Source: Saccharomyces paradoxus (taxonomy: Eukaryota; Ascomycota; Saccharomycetes; Saccharomycetales; Saccharomycetaceae). Taken from it: DNA of 64,000 bases. How positions within the stretch are numbered: position 1 is the first letter of the stretch; each line of letters begins with the position of its first letter. This document shows positions 19,989 to 29,913 of the stretch, piece by piece. The stretch is taken from assembly GCF_002079055.1 (NCBI RefSeq), contig NC_047499.1, positions 124,001 to 188,000 of the forward strand. The letters are read 5' to 3'. The notes under the pieces are model-generated. The model was given only the letters and a program-made list of their open reading frames with translations. It was not told the DNA's origin and did not search any database. The translations under genes were made by a program, and so were the position numbers.

Positions 19989-21145
19989 CTACCTATCTAA
20001 AATACCCTTAGTTTTATCATCCGGCTGATAACGCAATGACCACTTGGGTCCCATTATGGTGATAAGGGCCATATCCAGTAGTGTGAAAATCCACGAAGCA
20101 CAGTAAACCAAAAATGAGCAGATTGCCACTAATCTCACCAAAAACTGTATGAAGCTTAAACGAACATCAGAAACAACAATGGATAATGGTTCGAAATTGT
20201 ACTTAAAGAAGATGCCCGGCGTTTTATCACCTTTAGTGCTGACATCTTTGTACAAATAGCGATAGTCATTAACAGAATATTGATTCGTATCCACTTCTGC
20301 TCCTAATTTCTTAAAAAGGGTTGGTACAACAGATGTATAATAGACGTAAGTAGTTAAAGGTTCATCCTGATTAAACTGCGCAGTGTTATCCAATGGGTTA
20401 TCGATATATGGGTAGAAATCACCAAAAGAAAACTCATTAATAACGTGATTGAACTTTAAATCTTCCAGTGGTGCTTTGCGTGAATCCATGTATCCTAAAC
20501 CCTTAGCTGTGATCTGCAATTCACCACTAACCCTATTTACCGGAACAGACCCGAATATATGACAACCATTGAACTCCGGAAGATGTGCCTTATTAGGATC
20601 GTTTTCATCAAAAAATGACCTAGTATCTAGTTTTTCTCTAAATTCTGCCGGGATAGCTTCTCCTAAGATTTCATCCAATTCAGGCGTAATAATTTCATTA
20701 ATATCATTAACTTTCGTGTCATAAGGAATGAAGAAAGGCATCTCTTCCAATTGCAGTTCCTCTAATACAAGTTTCCGATCCATTGTTTGGTCTCTGACAT
20801 TGATATGCAGCCAATCACATTTCGTATTGACGTATATATCCATATTGATTTGGACGGTATCTCTAACTTGACTATCCACTACGTACTGCTGGTCGATATA
20901 ACCACCAAAGTATTCGCCGAACTCGGTCCATGCTATAAATAACAGAAACAGATATGTTAACAAGGAAGTTAAGCCACCCTTGGTGGACTTCTTCTTGTAT
21001 TGTTCTTCAGTCTTCGCTGTAAGGTTAAAATTTCAATTGTTAGTGAAAAGCAAAAGCAAAAAAGAAAGAAATATGCTGAAGTAGACTACTTCAGAAAAAA
21101 CCCATATAACATACGAAAAGCATCAAACGTCTTCAATCCTGCCAT
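19989..21145 (-). CDS. ERV41: Erv41, ER-Golgi cargo receptor subunit (spliced)
   Basis: Two exons: 21145-21115 (31 nt, MAGLKTFDAF plus one base) and 21016-19989, giving 352 residues as in S. cerevisiae. A first membrane segment lies near residues 28-46 (TSLLTYLFLLFIAWTEFGEY). A large lumenal domain follows. A second membrane region is near 300-330 (LSFIQFLVRLVAICSFLVYC, then ASWIFTLLDM), and the tail is KTKGILDR. Erv41 with Erv46 forms a COPII-vesicle receptor that recycles between ER and Golgi and retrieves resident proteins lacking HDEL. The downstream gene ITT1 converges on it. Confidence 0.95.
21017..21114 (-). other. ERV41 intron
   Basis: A 98-nt intron with donor GTATGT (21114-21109) and acceptor TTACAG ending at 21017. 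The only good branch sequence is CACTAAC at 21045-21039, one change from TACTAAC. Splicing restores a frame matching the known Erv41 N-terminus. Confidence 0.92.
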
Positions 21146-21349
21146 TGTATACTCTTGGAGTCCCTGTCTGTACTTTTAGCAAAACCATCTTGAAGGAACA
21201 TCTCTTTTAGTAGGCTTTGAACAGTTATAATCATCTTTTCAAAGCCTTGACCGAGCGAAAAAGGATGATCTATGCGTAAATACTTAATACTGAAAGGCCG
21301 TGCATATGTTTATATAATTACTGTTATTTGAAAAAAAGGTCTGTGATGA

Positions 21350-22459
21350 TTACTTCTCCATCAAGTCTGAAGAAGGGGAGAGAGATACGTCTTCTGCGTA
21401 CTTATCAGACTTTTTAGGCTTGGCCTTGTAATGATTTGCTGCAAGAAATGCGAGTACCAATAGGACCCATTGAATGGCATACCTGGCAAGCCCCATAATG
21501 AACCCGCTTCCTACGTTGACTTTTAATAATTCCCAGCCTGTAGTGTGTGGGGTAGCGTTGTCAGATCCTCCCTCTGATACGTCTTCAGGTTCTAAAGTTT
21601 TCAACGCAACCAAATATACGATGTTACATAACGTTGTCAATGTAGCTAAAACTACTAATATTGAGCTTGATGACTTCAAAAGCATAGGGAATAAGCGGTG
21701 CCGCTTTCCGACGCTGAGTGCTCCTCCAAAGGCTGACACTACGCAGATACTGAGAAATCCGACTATGATTTCTAACACTGCAAAGTAAAAAACCATGCCG
21801 TTGAACATCATTAGTATAAATGCCAGATTGACGCCTTTCAGATAGTTTTTTGTTGGTGATGAGTCTTTTACATTTGAATCGGGAGTACCAATCAAGGCCT
21901 TTGATAGGGCATTTCCAGAATGTTTGTCGTGTTTTAAAAAATCACGAATAGATGTCAATGCCAAACGGTATGTCAATACGAGAGAGTCACCAAATTTTTT
22001 GGTTTCGTTTGATCGTGTCGTGGAAATGTTACCTAATTGGATCCCGACGTCTCTGACAAGTACTTCAAGTACATCCATACCATAATTCTCATTGGAGGTG
22101 CAATAAATTTTGCTTTTATTACTGCGTTTACAAAATCCAAAATAATTAAGCTCAAAAACCTTATCAGGCTGAAAAGTGTCTACCAAATTTTCATCCTCAT
22201 ACACGCTTGGATCGGTGAATTCATTCGACCAACCCATGTCAATTGTCAGGTACGAAATCAATCGCAGAAATTCTCTTACACTTGCTATAAACTCATTCGC
22301 TGTACTGGATCCTCCGATAACAGTTATAGTAAACTGCGGGGCGCATAACCGGAGTCCCTTAGAAGTTGTACACGTTGTAGCTGGCAAGTAGAGTATAAAT
22401 TGAGACAAACTTAAAATCAAAAGAACACCCCATACAATTAGACGTTTAGGGAATAACAT
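21350..22459 (-). CDS. SMA2: Sma2, sporulation prospore-membrane protein
   Basis: 369 codons from the ATG at 22459-22457, the S. cerevisiae length; the frame is open upstream but that part is a TA-rich leader (YIYIYS-type coding). The N-terminal membrane segment is at about 6-26 (LIVWGVLLILSLSQFILYLP). A cysteine-containing lumenal domain carries sequons (NISTTR, NETKK). Three more membrane segments lie at about 205-235, 255-280 and 310-335. The topology resembles the Sur7/claudin-like family. In S. cerevisiae Sma2 is a meiosis-specific protein needed for prospore membrane assembly. A mid-sporulation element was not sought systematically. Confidence 0.94.
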   Translation of the reverse strand: MLFPKRLIVWGVLLILSLSQFILYLPATTCTTSKGLRLCAPQFTITVIGGSSTANEFIASVREFLRLISYLTIDMGWSNEFTDPSVYEDENLVDTFQPDKVFELNYFGFCKRSNKSKIYCTSNENYGMDVLEVLVRDVGIQLGNISTTRSNETKKFGDSLVLTYRLALTSIRDFLKHDKHSGNALSKALIGTPDSNVKDSSPTKNYLKGVNLAFILMMFNGMVFYFAVLEIIVGFLSICVVSAFGGALSVGKRHRLFPMLLKSSSSILVVLATLTTLCNIVYLVALKTLEPEDVSEGGSDNATPHTTGWELLKVNVGSGFIMGLARYAIQWVLLVLAFLAANHYKAKPKKSDKYAEDVSLSPSSDLMEK

Positions 22460-23145
22460 ACTTGCCTTCTTACTATTGCAGAAAGAATATATATATATAT
22501 ATATGTTCATATATAACACGCTTCCGTTTATTACCTTGATCCTTTAATTAGTGAATTTATTTATGAGAAATTGAGTGGCTGCATGGTATGGAGCATATGG
22601 TGGTTTATAATTTCCTCCACAGATGACACAAAAAAAGCTTCCCCAAAAATTCACCAAGAAAAAAATTGAAGAATACCACGAAATTACTGCTTGGGTGTTT
22701 TGAATATTCAGTGCATTTTGTAACAAATATATTTGTGCGATGTAAGCCCTTCGTGCAGTCAGTAAGATTACGACTACTAGGGACATTTTCTCTGTTATTT
22801 GGTATCATAGGCACTGCAATTGAGCGCTAAATAAGGCAGAAACAACTATCGCATACTTGAAATTCTTCCAAAATTAGTTCGAAGGCGATATTAACAAAAG
22901 GTAATGTCGCGACTGCGACTATTATTATATATATGTAACTAACAACTCTCATTCTTCGACCATTTTTTATCAGCGCTGGCACGGCCAGATCGAAACATAG
23001 AAAAACAACAACATTGAAAAGAGAAGTTGTTACGCAAAGGGAAGAAACTGTATAAGCGGCAAATTCAGCTTAAACGTTTCTAAACAGGACCGCAATACCT
23101 ATTTTGATTAACGCTCATATTTGAACCCGCAAAAGACTAGCTAAG
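22460..23145. promoter_or_regulatory. Divergent SMA2 / ORC1 promoter region
   Basis: 686 bp between divergent genes. A TA dinucleotide run (about 22489-22503) precedes SMA2, and a second short TA-type run is near 22924-22937. Near 22907-22920 there is GTCGCGACTGCGAC, a small CG-rich patch. Short open frames at 22544-22814 lack protein-like features. Confidence 0.45.
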
Positions 23146-25899
23146 ATGGCAAAAACGTTAAGGGATCTCCAAGGCTGGGAGATAATAACAACTGATGAGC
23201 AGGGAAATATAATCGATGGAGGTCAGAAGAGACTACGCCGGAGAGGTGCTAAAACTGAATGCTACTTAAAGAGAAGTTCTGATGGGACTAAACTTGGTCG
23301 TGGCGATAGTGTTGTCATGCATAATGAGGCTGCAGGGACTTACTCGGTTTATATGATCCAGGAGTTAAGAATTAATACATTGAATAATATTGTCGAACTC
23401 TGGGCTCTCACCTATTTGAGATGGTTCGAAGTCAATCCACTAGCTCATTATAGACAGTTCAATCCTGACGCTAACATATTAAATCGTCCTTTAAGCTATT
23501 ACAATAAAATATTCTCTGAAACTGCAAATAAAAATGAACTATACCTGACTGCAGAATTAGCGGAATTGCAGCTATCAAATTTCATCAGGGTTGCCAATGT
23601 AATGGATAGTAGCAAATGGGAAGAATCAAAAGGGAGTGTTGATACAGAAAGAGATTTTATGGTTCATTACATCTGTGAACCAACTGGAGAGAAGTTTGTG
23701 GACATTGATATCGAGGATATTAAGGCTCATATAAAAAAAGTGGAGCCAAGAGAAGCCCAAGAATATTTGAAAGATTTAACACTTCCATCGAAGAGGAAAG
23801 AAATTAAAGGAAGCTCCCCAAAAAAGAAAAACAAAACTACTCGAATGACCCAAAATCCAGATGCAGGAACAAGAGGCACAGATATAACGGATGATGAGGA
23901 TAGTAATGATGTTGATTCATCTGATTATCAAAGCCCATCAGATGCCTACATTAGTGAGGAAATAAATAGCGATGAAATATCCGCAGATGAACTTGAAGAA
24001 GAAGAAGAAGAAGAAGAGGACAATAATGATGATGATGAAGAACAGAATGAACCTAGGCGTATAAATTCACCAAGGAAAAGAGGTCGCAAGATAAAACTAG
24101 CTGAAGGTGATACTGATGCTTCTATACAACCGTCCCCAAAAAGAAGAGGTCGTAAACCTAAAGATCCTAGTAAACCACGTCAGATGCTGTTAATATCTTC
24201 ATGCCGTGCGAATAATACTCCTGTGATTAGAAAATTTACAAAAAAAAATGTTGCTAGAGCCAAAAAGAAATATACCCCCTTTTCTAAAAGATTCAAATCA
24301 ATTGCTGCAATACCAGATTTAAATTCACTGCCCGAATTTTACGGAAATTCTTCAGAACTAATGGCATCAAGCTTTGAAAACAAGTTAAAAACCACCCAAA
24401 AGCATCAAATTGTAGAGACAATTTTTTCCAAAGTTAAAAAACAGTTGAATTCTTCGTATGTCAAGGAGGAAATATTAAAGTCGGCAAATTTTCAAGATTA
24501 TTTGCCTGCTAGGGAGAATGAATTTGCCTCAATTTATCTAAGTGCGTATAGTGCAATTGAGTCGGACTCTGCTACTACTATATATGTGGCCGGTACTCCT
24601 GGTGTGGGGAAAACTTTAACCGTGAGAGAAGTCGTAAAGGAACTACTATCATCTTCTGCACAACAAGAAATACCAGACTTTCTTTACGTGGAAATAAATG
24701 GATTGAAAATGGTAAAACCCACAGACTGTTACGAAACTTTATGGAACAAAATATCAGGAGAAAGGTTAACATGGGCAGCTTCAATGGAGTCACTAGAGTT
24801 TTATTTTAAAAGAGTGCCGAAGAACAAGAAAAAAACCATTGTAGTCTTATTGGATGAACTTGATGCCATGGTGACGAAATCTCAAGACATCATGTACAAT
24901 TTTTTCAATTGGACTACTTATGAAAATGCCAAAATTATTGTCATTGCAGTAGCCAATACAATGGACTTACCAGAACGTCAGCTAGGTAATAAGGTTACTT
25001 CAAGAATTGGGTTTACAAGAATTATGTTCACTGGGTATACTCATGAGGAGCTAAAAAATATTATTGATTTAAGGCTTAAAGGATTGAACGACTCGTTCTT
25101 CTATGTTGATACAAAGACTGGCAATGCTATCTTAATGGATGTGGCTGGACATGACGCTACAGTGAGACAAACGTTGCCTAATGACGTAAAGAAAGTTCGC
25201 CTAAGAATGAGTGCTGATGCCATTGAAATCGCCTCGAGGAAAGTAGCAAGTGTTAGTGGTGATGCAAGAAGAGCACTGAAAGTTTGTAAAAGAGCGGCGG
25301 AAATTGCTGAAAAACACTATATGGCTAAGCATGGTTATGGATATGACGGAAAGATGGTTATTGAAGATGAAAGTGAAGGCCAAATGTACGATGATGAAGA
25401 TAAAGATCTTATTGAGAATGACAAAGCCAACAAAGACGATGGCAATGACGATGACGACGGGGTACAAACCGTTCACATTACGCACGTTATGAAAGCCTTA
25501 AACGAAACCTTGAATTCCCACGCGATTACATTTATGACGCGACTTTCATTTACAGCAAAACTGTTTATTTATGCATTATTAAATTTGATGAAAAAGAACG
25601 GATCTCAAGAACAGGAACTAGGTGATATCGTCGACGAAATCAAGTTACTTATTGAAGTAAATGGCAGCAATAAGTTTGTTATGGAGATAGCCAAAACATT
25701 GTTTCAACAGGGAAGTGATAATATTTCTGAACAATTGAGGATCATATCATGGGATTTCGTTCTCAACCAGTTGCTTGACGCGGGAATATTGTTTAAACAA
25801 ACCATGAAGAACGATAGAATATGCTGTGTTAAGCTGAATATATCAGTAGAAGAAGCCAAAAGAGCCATGAATGATGATGAGACGTTGAGAAATTTATAG
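23146..25899 (+). CDS. ORC1: Orc1, origin recognition complex ATPase
   Basis: 917 codons (S. cerevisiae 914). Residues 1-200 form the BAH domain that binds nucleosomes and, in S. cerevisiae, Sir1. Residues 215-350 are disordered with a Glu-rich block (near 283-292) and basic PKRRGRKPK-type patches that can bind DNA. The AAA+ module has Walker A GTPGVGKT at 483-490 and Walker B VVLLDELDA about 80 residues later, then the sensor and winged-helix parts to the C-terminus. A second acidic insertion with MYDDEDKDLIENDKANKDD lies near 745-775. Orc1 is the active ATPase of the six-subunit complex that binds ARS elements and loads Mcm2-7. SIR3 is its silencing paralogue; the intact Walker motifs identify Orc1. 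Confidence 0.97.
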   Translation: MAKTLRDLQGWEIITTDEQGNIIDGGQKRLRRRGAKTECYLKRSSDGTKLGRGDSVVMHNEAAGTYSVYMIQELRINTLNNIVELWALTYLRWFEVNPLAHYRQFNPDANILNRPLSYYNKIFSETANKNELYLTAELAELQLSNFIRVANVMDSSKWEESKGSVDTERDFMVHYICEPTGEKFVDIDIEDIKAHIKKVEPREAQEYLKDLTLPSKRKEIKGSSPKKKNKTTRMTQNPDAGTRGTDITDDEDSNDVDSSDYQSPSDAYISEEINSDEISADELEEEEEEEEDNNDDDEEQNEPRRINSPRKRGRKIKLAEGDTDASIQPSPKRRGRKPKDPSKPRQMLLISSCRANNTPVIRKFTKKNVARAKKKYTPFSKRFKSIAAIPDLNSLPEFYGNSSELMASSFENKLKTTQKHQIVETIFSKVKKQLNSSYVKEEILKSANFQDYLPARENEFASIYLSAYSAIESDSATTIYVAGTPGVGKTLTVREVVKELLSSSAQQEIPDFLYVEINGLKMVKPTDCYETLWNKISGERLTWAASMESLEFYFKRVPKNKKKTIVVLLDELDAMVTKSQDIMYNFFNWTTYENAKIIVIAVANTMDLPERQLGNKVTSRIGFTRIMFTGYTHEELKNIIDLRLKGLNDSFFYVDTKTGNAILMDVAGHDATVRQTLPNDVKKVRLRMSADAIEIASRKVASVSGDARRALKVCKRAAEIAEKHYMAKHGYGYDGKMVIEDESEGQMYDDEDKDLIENDKANKDDGNDDDDGVQTVHITHVMKALNETLNSHAITFMTRLSFTAKLFIYALLNLMKKNGSQEQELGDIVDEIKLLIEVNGSNKFVMEIAKTLFQQGSDNISEQLRIISWDFVLNQLLDAGILFKQTMKNDRICCVKLNISVEEAKRAMNDDETLRNL

Positions 25900-26082
25900 A
25901 TTCGATTTTTATTATTCCTGACCTAGCATACACGTACATATACCTATATAGTAGCGCATTCATCCAAAGCATACGATATTATCGATGTACGCACCTTCTA
26001 TATCTCCCCAAAGCCATTGTGCAGCTTGATTTAGAAATGTCAATGCCAACTCTCACGCAGTAGCGAGTGGCTACTAATGTCT

Positions 26083-26820
26083 TCACGTATTAACGCCAGG
26101 CGATGATGCCTTCGACGAGGGCGAAGAGGAGGGCTTTCTAATATTATGGTTCTTTCTATCCTGACTTTTGTTATGATGTCGATGTTGCTGGCCACCTAGG
26201 TGCTTATATATTAAAAGAGGATCGCCGATTTCATTTATTTCTGGGATAATTAATGTCAAATTGAAGATCTTTGCCAATGCAATTTTGAAGATTTTTTGAA
26301 TGTTTATGGACTTGGCTGTAGAACAAAATATAAGTGGTGCATTCATAACCTGTGCGTATTTCATACTTGTTCTCGAGATTTGTTCCTGATATTCTGGATC
26401 TAAGTCTATTAGTAAATCGTACTTTGTACCCACCAAAATAGGGATTGCTGAATCATTCAACCCATACGCCTGTCTATACCACTCCTTTATCGAAGTCAAC
26501 GTATCTGGACGTGTCAGATCAAACAAAAATATGATTACTGAAGACCCTACCGTCGCAATTGGAAGCATATTGATGAACTCTCTTTGTCCGCCTAAATCCA
26601 TAATGGAAAATATAATATCCGTAGAGCGTATGCTTACTTTTCTTTTCAAAAAGTTCACTCCCAGTGTCTGTGTGTATTCCTTATCGTATATATTCTGTAC
26701 GTACTTCACCATCAGCGATGTTTTCCCGACCTGTGCATCCCCTACTAACCCAACCTGAACCTCAACCTGATTTCGTACCGCAGGTATAGAATTGTTTCCT
26801 CCCGTGTTTGGTGTTGCCAT
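26083..26820 (-). CDS. TEM1: Tem1 GTPase of the mitotic exit network
   Basis: 245 codons, the S. cerevisiae length. P-loop [17 protein letters not shown] at about residues 24-40, switch I with YTQTLGVNF, the G3 motif as DLGGQREF rather than DTAGQ (typical of the Tem1/Spg1 family), and G4 as TKYD. The C-terminal 40 residues are His/Ser/Lys-rich and lack a CAAX box, so membrane anchoring is not by prenylation. Tem1 at the spindle pole body activates Cdc15 and the mitotic exit network and is restrained by Bub2-Bfa1. Confidence 0.96.
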   Translation of the reverse strand: MATPNTGGNNSIPAVRNQVEVQVGLVGDAQVGKTSLMVKYVQNIYDKEYTQTLGVNFLKRKVSIRSTDIIFSIMDLGGQREFINMLPIATVGSSVIIFLFDLTRPDTLTSIKEWYRQAYGLNDSAIPILVGTKYDLLIDLDPEYQEQISRTSMKYAQVMNAPLIFCSTAKSINIQKIFKIALAKIFNLTLIIPEINEIGDPLLIYKHLGGQQHRHHNKSQDRKNHNIRKPSSSPSSKASSPGVNT

Positions 26821-27408
26821 CGTACTTTAACTCAATTTACCTTACACAGCCAAATGACAACGCAATGTCTGTATTTTTCTCGAAAATGTGGGCACAGAAA
26901 TCAATCAATCATCTGTAATTCAATTTGTATTATTTTTTCCCTTCTGGGTTCTTTTCTTCCTTTTCTTGTTTACTATTTTACTTTTTCATGAGATAATTGT
27001 CCCAAACTAAAGACAGCATTTTTTTACATCCATACATTCTACATCGGTACACTTTATTCTTATGAAAATTTACAAAAAATAATTCGTGCAAGAGTTACCG
27101 GAAAAAAAAGAGCAACATGGATCTTCGGCAGATGAGCCGCCGAGTAAATGAGGATGGACGCGCTAAGCCAGCGCGAAATTGATGTTGTGCCGGTGTGGGG
27201 CCGCCTCGGCTGGCTGGATGCTCTAGGCCGAGTGATGATTCCCACGCTGAGCGTAACACAGTTCCACGATACTAGTGTCCTCATTAGCGAGTTTCAATGT
27301 GTAGTAAGTAGTGGTATTTTGGTATATGTGAGTGATAGCACATTTAAACTTAGCTAGTTGTATTTCGCCTTTAAGGAAACCAAGCAAAAAAACCGATCTA
27401 GACTAATC
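26821..27408. promoter_or_regulatory. RPS1B / TEM1 divergent promoter region
   Basis: 588 bp with T-rich tracts, a Rap1-type site at 27026-27038 and a strongly GC-rich block at about 27125-27255. The last 100 bp before RPS1B are AT-rich leader. Confidence 0.6.
27026..27038 (+). promoter_or_regulatory. Rap1-type site for RPS1B
   Basis: ACATCCATACATT matches the Rap1 consensus ACACCCATACATT at all but one position, 371 bp before the RPS1B ATG. Rap1 sites at this distance are the normal driver of yeast ribosomal-protein genes. Confidence 0.7.
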
Positions 27409-28176
27409 ATGGCTGTTGGTAAGAATAAGAGACTATCCAGAGGTAAGAAGGGTTTGAAGAAGAAGGTCGTTGACCCATTTACCAGAAAGGAATGGTTCGA
27501 TATTAAAGCCCCATCCACTTTTGAAAACAGAAATGTTGGTAAGACTTTAGTTAACAAGTCCACTGGTTTGAAGAATGCTTCCGATGCTTTGAAGGGTAGA
27601 GTTGTCGAAGTTTGTTTGGCTGACTTGCAAGGTTCTGAAGACCATTCTTTCAGAAAGGTCAAGTTGAGAGTTGATGAAGTTCAAGGTAAGAACTTATTGA
27701 CAAACTTCCACGGTATGGACTTCACCACCGACAAATTGAGATCCATGGTCAGAAAATGGCAAACTTTGATCGAAGCTAATGTTACCGTTAAGACTTCCGA
27801 TGATTACGTTTTGAGAATCTTTGCTATTGCGTTCACCAGAAAGCAAGCTAACCAAGTTAAGAGACACTCTTACGCTCAATCTTCCCATATCAGAGCTATC
27901 AGAAAAGTTATTTCTGAAATCTTGACCAGAGAAGTCCAAAACTCTACTTTGGCTCAATTGACTTCCAAATTGATTCCAGAAGTTATCAACAAGGAAATCG
28001 AAAATGCTACCAAGGACATCTTCCCACTACAAAACATCCATGTTAGAAAGGTTAAGTTGTTGAAACAACCAAAGTTTGACGTTGGTGCTTTGATGGCTTT
28101 GCATGGTGAAGGTTCCGGTGAAGAAAAGGGTAAGAAGGTTTCTGGTTTCAAGGATGAAGTCTTGGAAACTGTGTAA
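27409..28176 (+). CDS. RPS1B: 40S ribosomal protein eS1B
   Basis: 255 codons from the ATG at 27409 ([19 protein letters not shown]), the expected length; an upstream in-frame extension begins at a non-ATG codon and is rejected. It contains the eS1 core ([20 protein letters not shown]). Codon use is strongly biased to preferred yeast codons (AAG, AGA, GTT/GTC, GCT), consistent with very high expression. There is no intron, as in S. cerevisiae RPS1B. The protein is a small-subunit structural component near the mRNA exit channel. RPS1A is a near-identical paralogue; synteny with TEM1 and MFT1 gives RPS1B. Confidence 0.97.
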   Translation: MAVGKNKRLSRGKKGLKKKVVDPFTRKEWFDIKAPSTFENRNVGKTLVNKSTGLKNASDALKGRVVEVCLADLQGSEDHSFRKVKLRVDEVQGKNLLTNFHGMDFTTDKLRSMVRKWQTLIEANVTVKTSDDYVLRIFAIAFTRKQANQVKRHSYAQSSHIRAIRKVISEILTREVQNSTLAQLTSKLIPEVINKEIENATKDIFPLQNIHVRKVKLLKQPKFDVGALMALHGEGSGEEKGKKVSGFKDEVLETV

Positions 28177-28453
28177 ACAAAATAAATATAAATTATAAGA
28201 TTTGACATGTACACAATTTATTAATATGTTTTCTCTTTATTATTAATATAGTTAATAATTATTTCTAAAACAAAAAAAAAAAGCAGAAGAAGCCGATGTA
28301 CTATACACAACTTACCTACCTTTTGTCAAATACTGCTTTTTTATGGTTGTTATTCTCCGCGTTACCAACCTCAGTTTTCATTGAACTGCAAATAACTTGC
28401 TTGTGTATCTATATGCCTTTTCTATTTAGTAAAGAAGTATGCATTATATGTGG

Positions 28454-29650
28454 TCATTTTACTTCTTCAACAGAGGAAGACGCGCTATAATCACTTGTAG
28501 TGCCACCAGGTTTTCCGGTTGAGTGATCGCTATTTCCCTCCTCTGCGTCATTAACTGTGTCTGGTTCTTGTATCTCTCCTGTCCCTTCCGTCGTTTCCCC
28601 ATTACTACCATGGCGACCATTCTCTTCTTGCTGACTGCTTTCCCCGTCAACTTCAGTATCCTCTTTTGTATCCTCAACGTCCACGTCCACGTCCACGTCC
28701 ACGTCCATGTCATCTTCCTCTTCATTTTCTTCATCCTCCTGATCACCATATTCATGATCGCTTTCCTCTTTTTCATCCAAAGTCTCTATCCTATCCACTT
28801 CCACCATTGACCTTTGTCTTTTAAACCTCCCTTTTCTTTCTTCATCTTCATCTGATTCATAATCATCATCAATATTATCTCCTTCTGCCTCAATGAGCAG
28901 GCCGTCTCTTTTCAAAAGTTCTTCTTTAAATATCGACGTGATCTTGCCAAATATCTCTGCATCCCTTAGCCACTTCTCTTTGTAAGACGATACCTCCTGT
29001 CTTACCTTTTCTATATCCGATTTCATTAAGGCATTGATACTTTCTAACTCTTTTGGGCCTTTGGAGAAATCATCATAAACACGATATTTCTCCCCTGAAC
29101 TATCCTTTTTCAGGCCTGAATCAACTAGTTTCAAATAATTCTTTTCAATTAAAAACCTGACCAATTCGCTACCAAGTTCTTTCTCCCATTCCGAACGTGT
29201 TACCACAAGGCTGGTACGGCCTTCTGATAAGCCTTCCACCTCTCTGTTAATTACTCGGACAGAATCATGAAGACCTTGTAGTTTCCCAATGCGTAAAAGC
29301 AGCTTGCTATGAGTGCTCTTTATGTTAGGTAATTTGTCTTCGAGGTTTTCCAATTTTGCCAGTGTCTCCTGTTGGCATGTTTCCCAATTTTCGTCTGCTG
29401 CTTTCTTCGTGTCGATCGAAGACTGGAGATCCAAAAATCGAAGCTGAGCACTTTCTTTCAACTTTGAAATATTTTCCTCAGTCAAAGTTTCAGTCTTGCT
29501 ATCGTCGTTAGATAACGTACCATTTATAATGCTTCCTGTCAACTTAGTTACTTTTCCTAAAATGTCTAAGTATTTGTTGAATGGAGTATCTACTTCACTA
29601 TAGTGCACTTTGGTTCTAACTTGGTCTATTTGTTTCTTTGAGAGGGGCAT
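28454..29650 (-). CDS. MFT1: Mft1, THO complex subunit
   Basis: 398 codons (S. cerevisiae 392). The first 260 residues are helical and coiled-coil, as expected for a THO accessory subunit. The C-terminal 130 residues are extremely acidic and include a run of alternating Asp-Val (DDMDVDVDVDVDVED) coded by a six-base tandem repeat that is longer here than in the S. cerevisiae protein I remember. THO (Hpr1, Tho2, Mft1, Thp2, Tex1) couples transcription elongation to mRNA export and suppresses R-loops. RPS1B converges on it. Confidence 0.94.
   Translation of the reverse strand: MPLSKKQIDQVRTKVHYSEVDTPFNKYLDILGKVTKLTGSIINGTLSNDDSKTETLTEENISKLKESAQLRFLDLQSSIDTKKAADENWETCQQETLAKLENLEDKLPNIKSTHSKLLLRIGKLQGLHDSVRVINREVEGLSEGRTSLVVTRSEWEKELGSELVRFLIEKNYLKLVDSGLKKDSSGEKYRVYDDFSKGPKELESINALMKSDIEKVRQEVSSYKEKWLRDAEIFGKITSIFKEELLKRDGLLIEAEGDNIDDDYESDEDEERKGRFKRQRSMVEVDRIETLDEKEESDHEYGDQEDEENEEEDDMDVDVDVDVDVEDTKEDTEVDGESSQQEENGRHGSNGETTEGTGEIQEPDTVNDAEEGNSDHSTGKPGGTTSDYSASSSVEEVK
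28677..28710. repeat. Hexanucleotide repeat in MFT1
   Basis: Five copies of a CCACGT unit (last one CCATGT) on the plus strand, coding alternating Asp-Val on the minus strand. Copy number changes keep the frame, so length polymorphism is expected. Confidence 0.85.
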
Positions 29651-29913
29651 TTTGAGGTGGCGTCCTTTTGGCGTTAAGTCTTTTTCCTATAGCCAATTGT
29701 TGTATTAAGCTTTAATCTAGTTGGCGGTCCACTTTTGTCTATCGGAGAAGTTTTATCAAAAATAATAGAAAGAACAAAACATGGGAAGAAGGATAAAAGA
29801 GTATCGAAAAATCAATGCCAAAAGATATGTATATAGAAAGAAAGAATTATGCATCTTGGCCTTAATCATTATAGCAGTTTGTATTCTATATAACTATGTG
29901 TATTATTATGTAC

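Noticed and set aside
22544-22814. Two short minus-strand frames between SMA2 and ORC1
   Set aside because: They overlap each other in different frames in an AT-rich divergent promoter; the hydrophobic composition follows from base composition.
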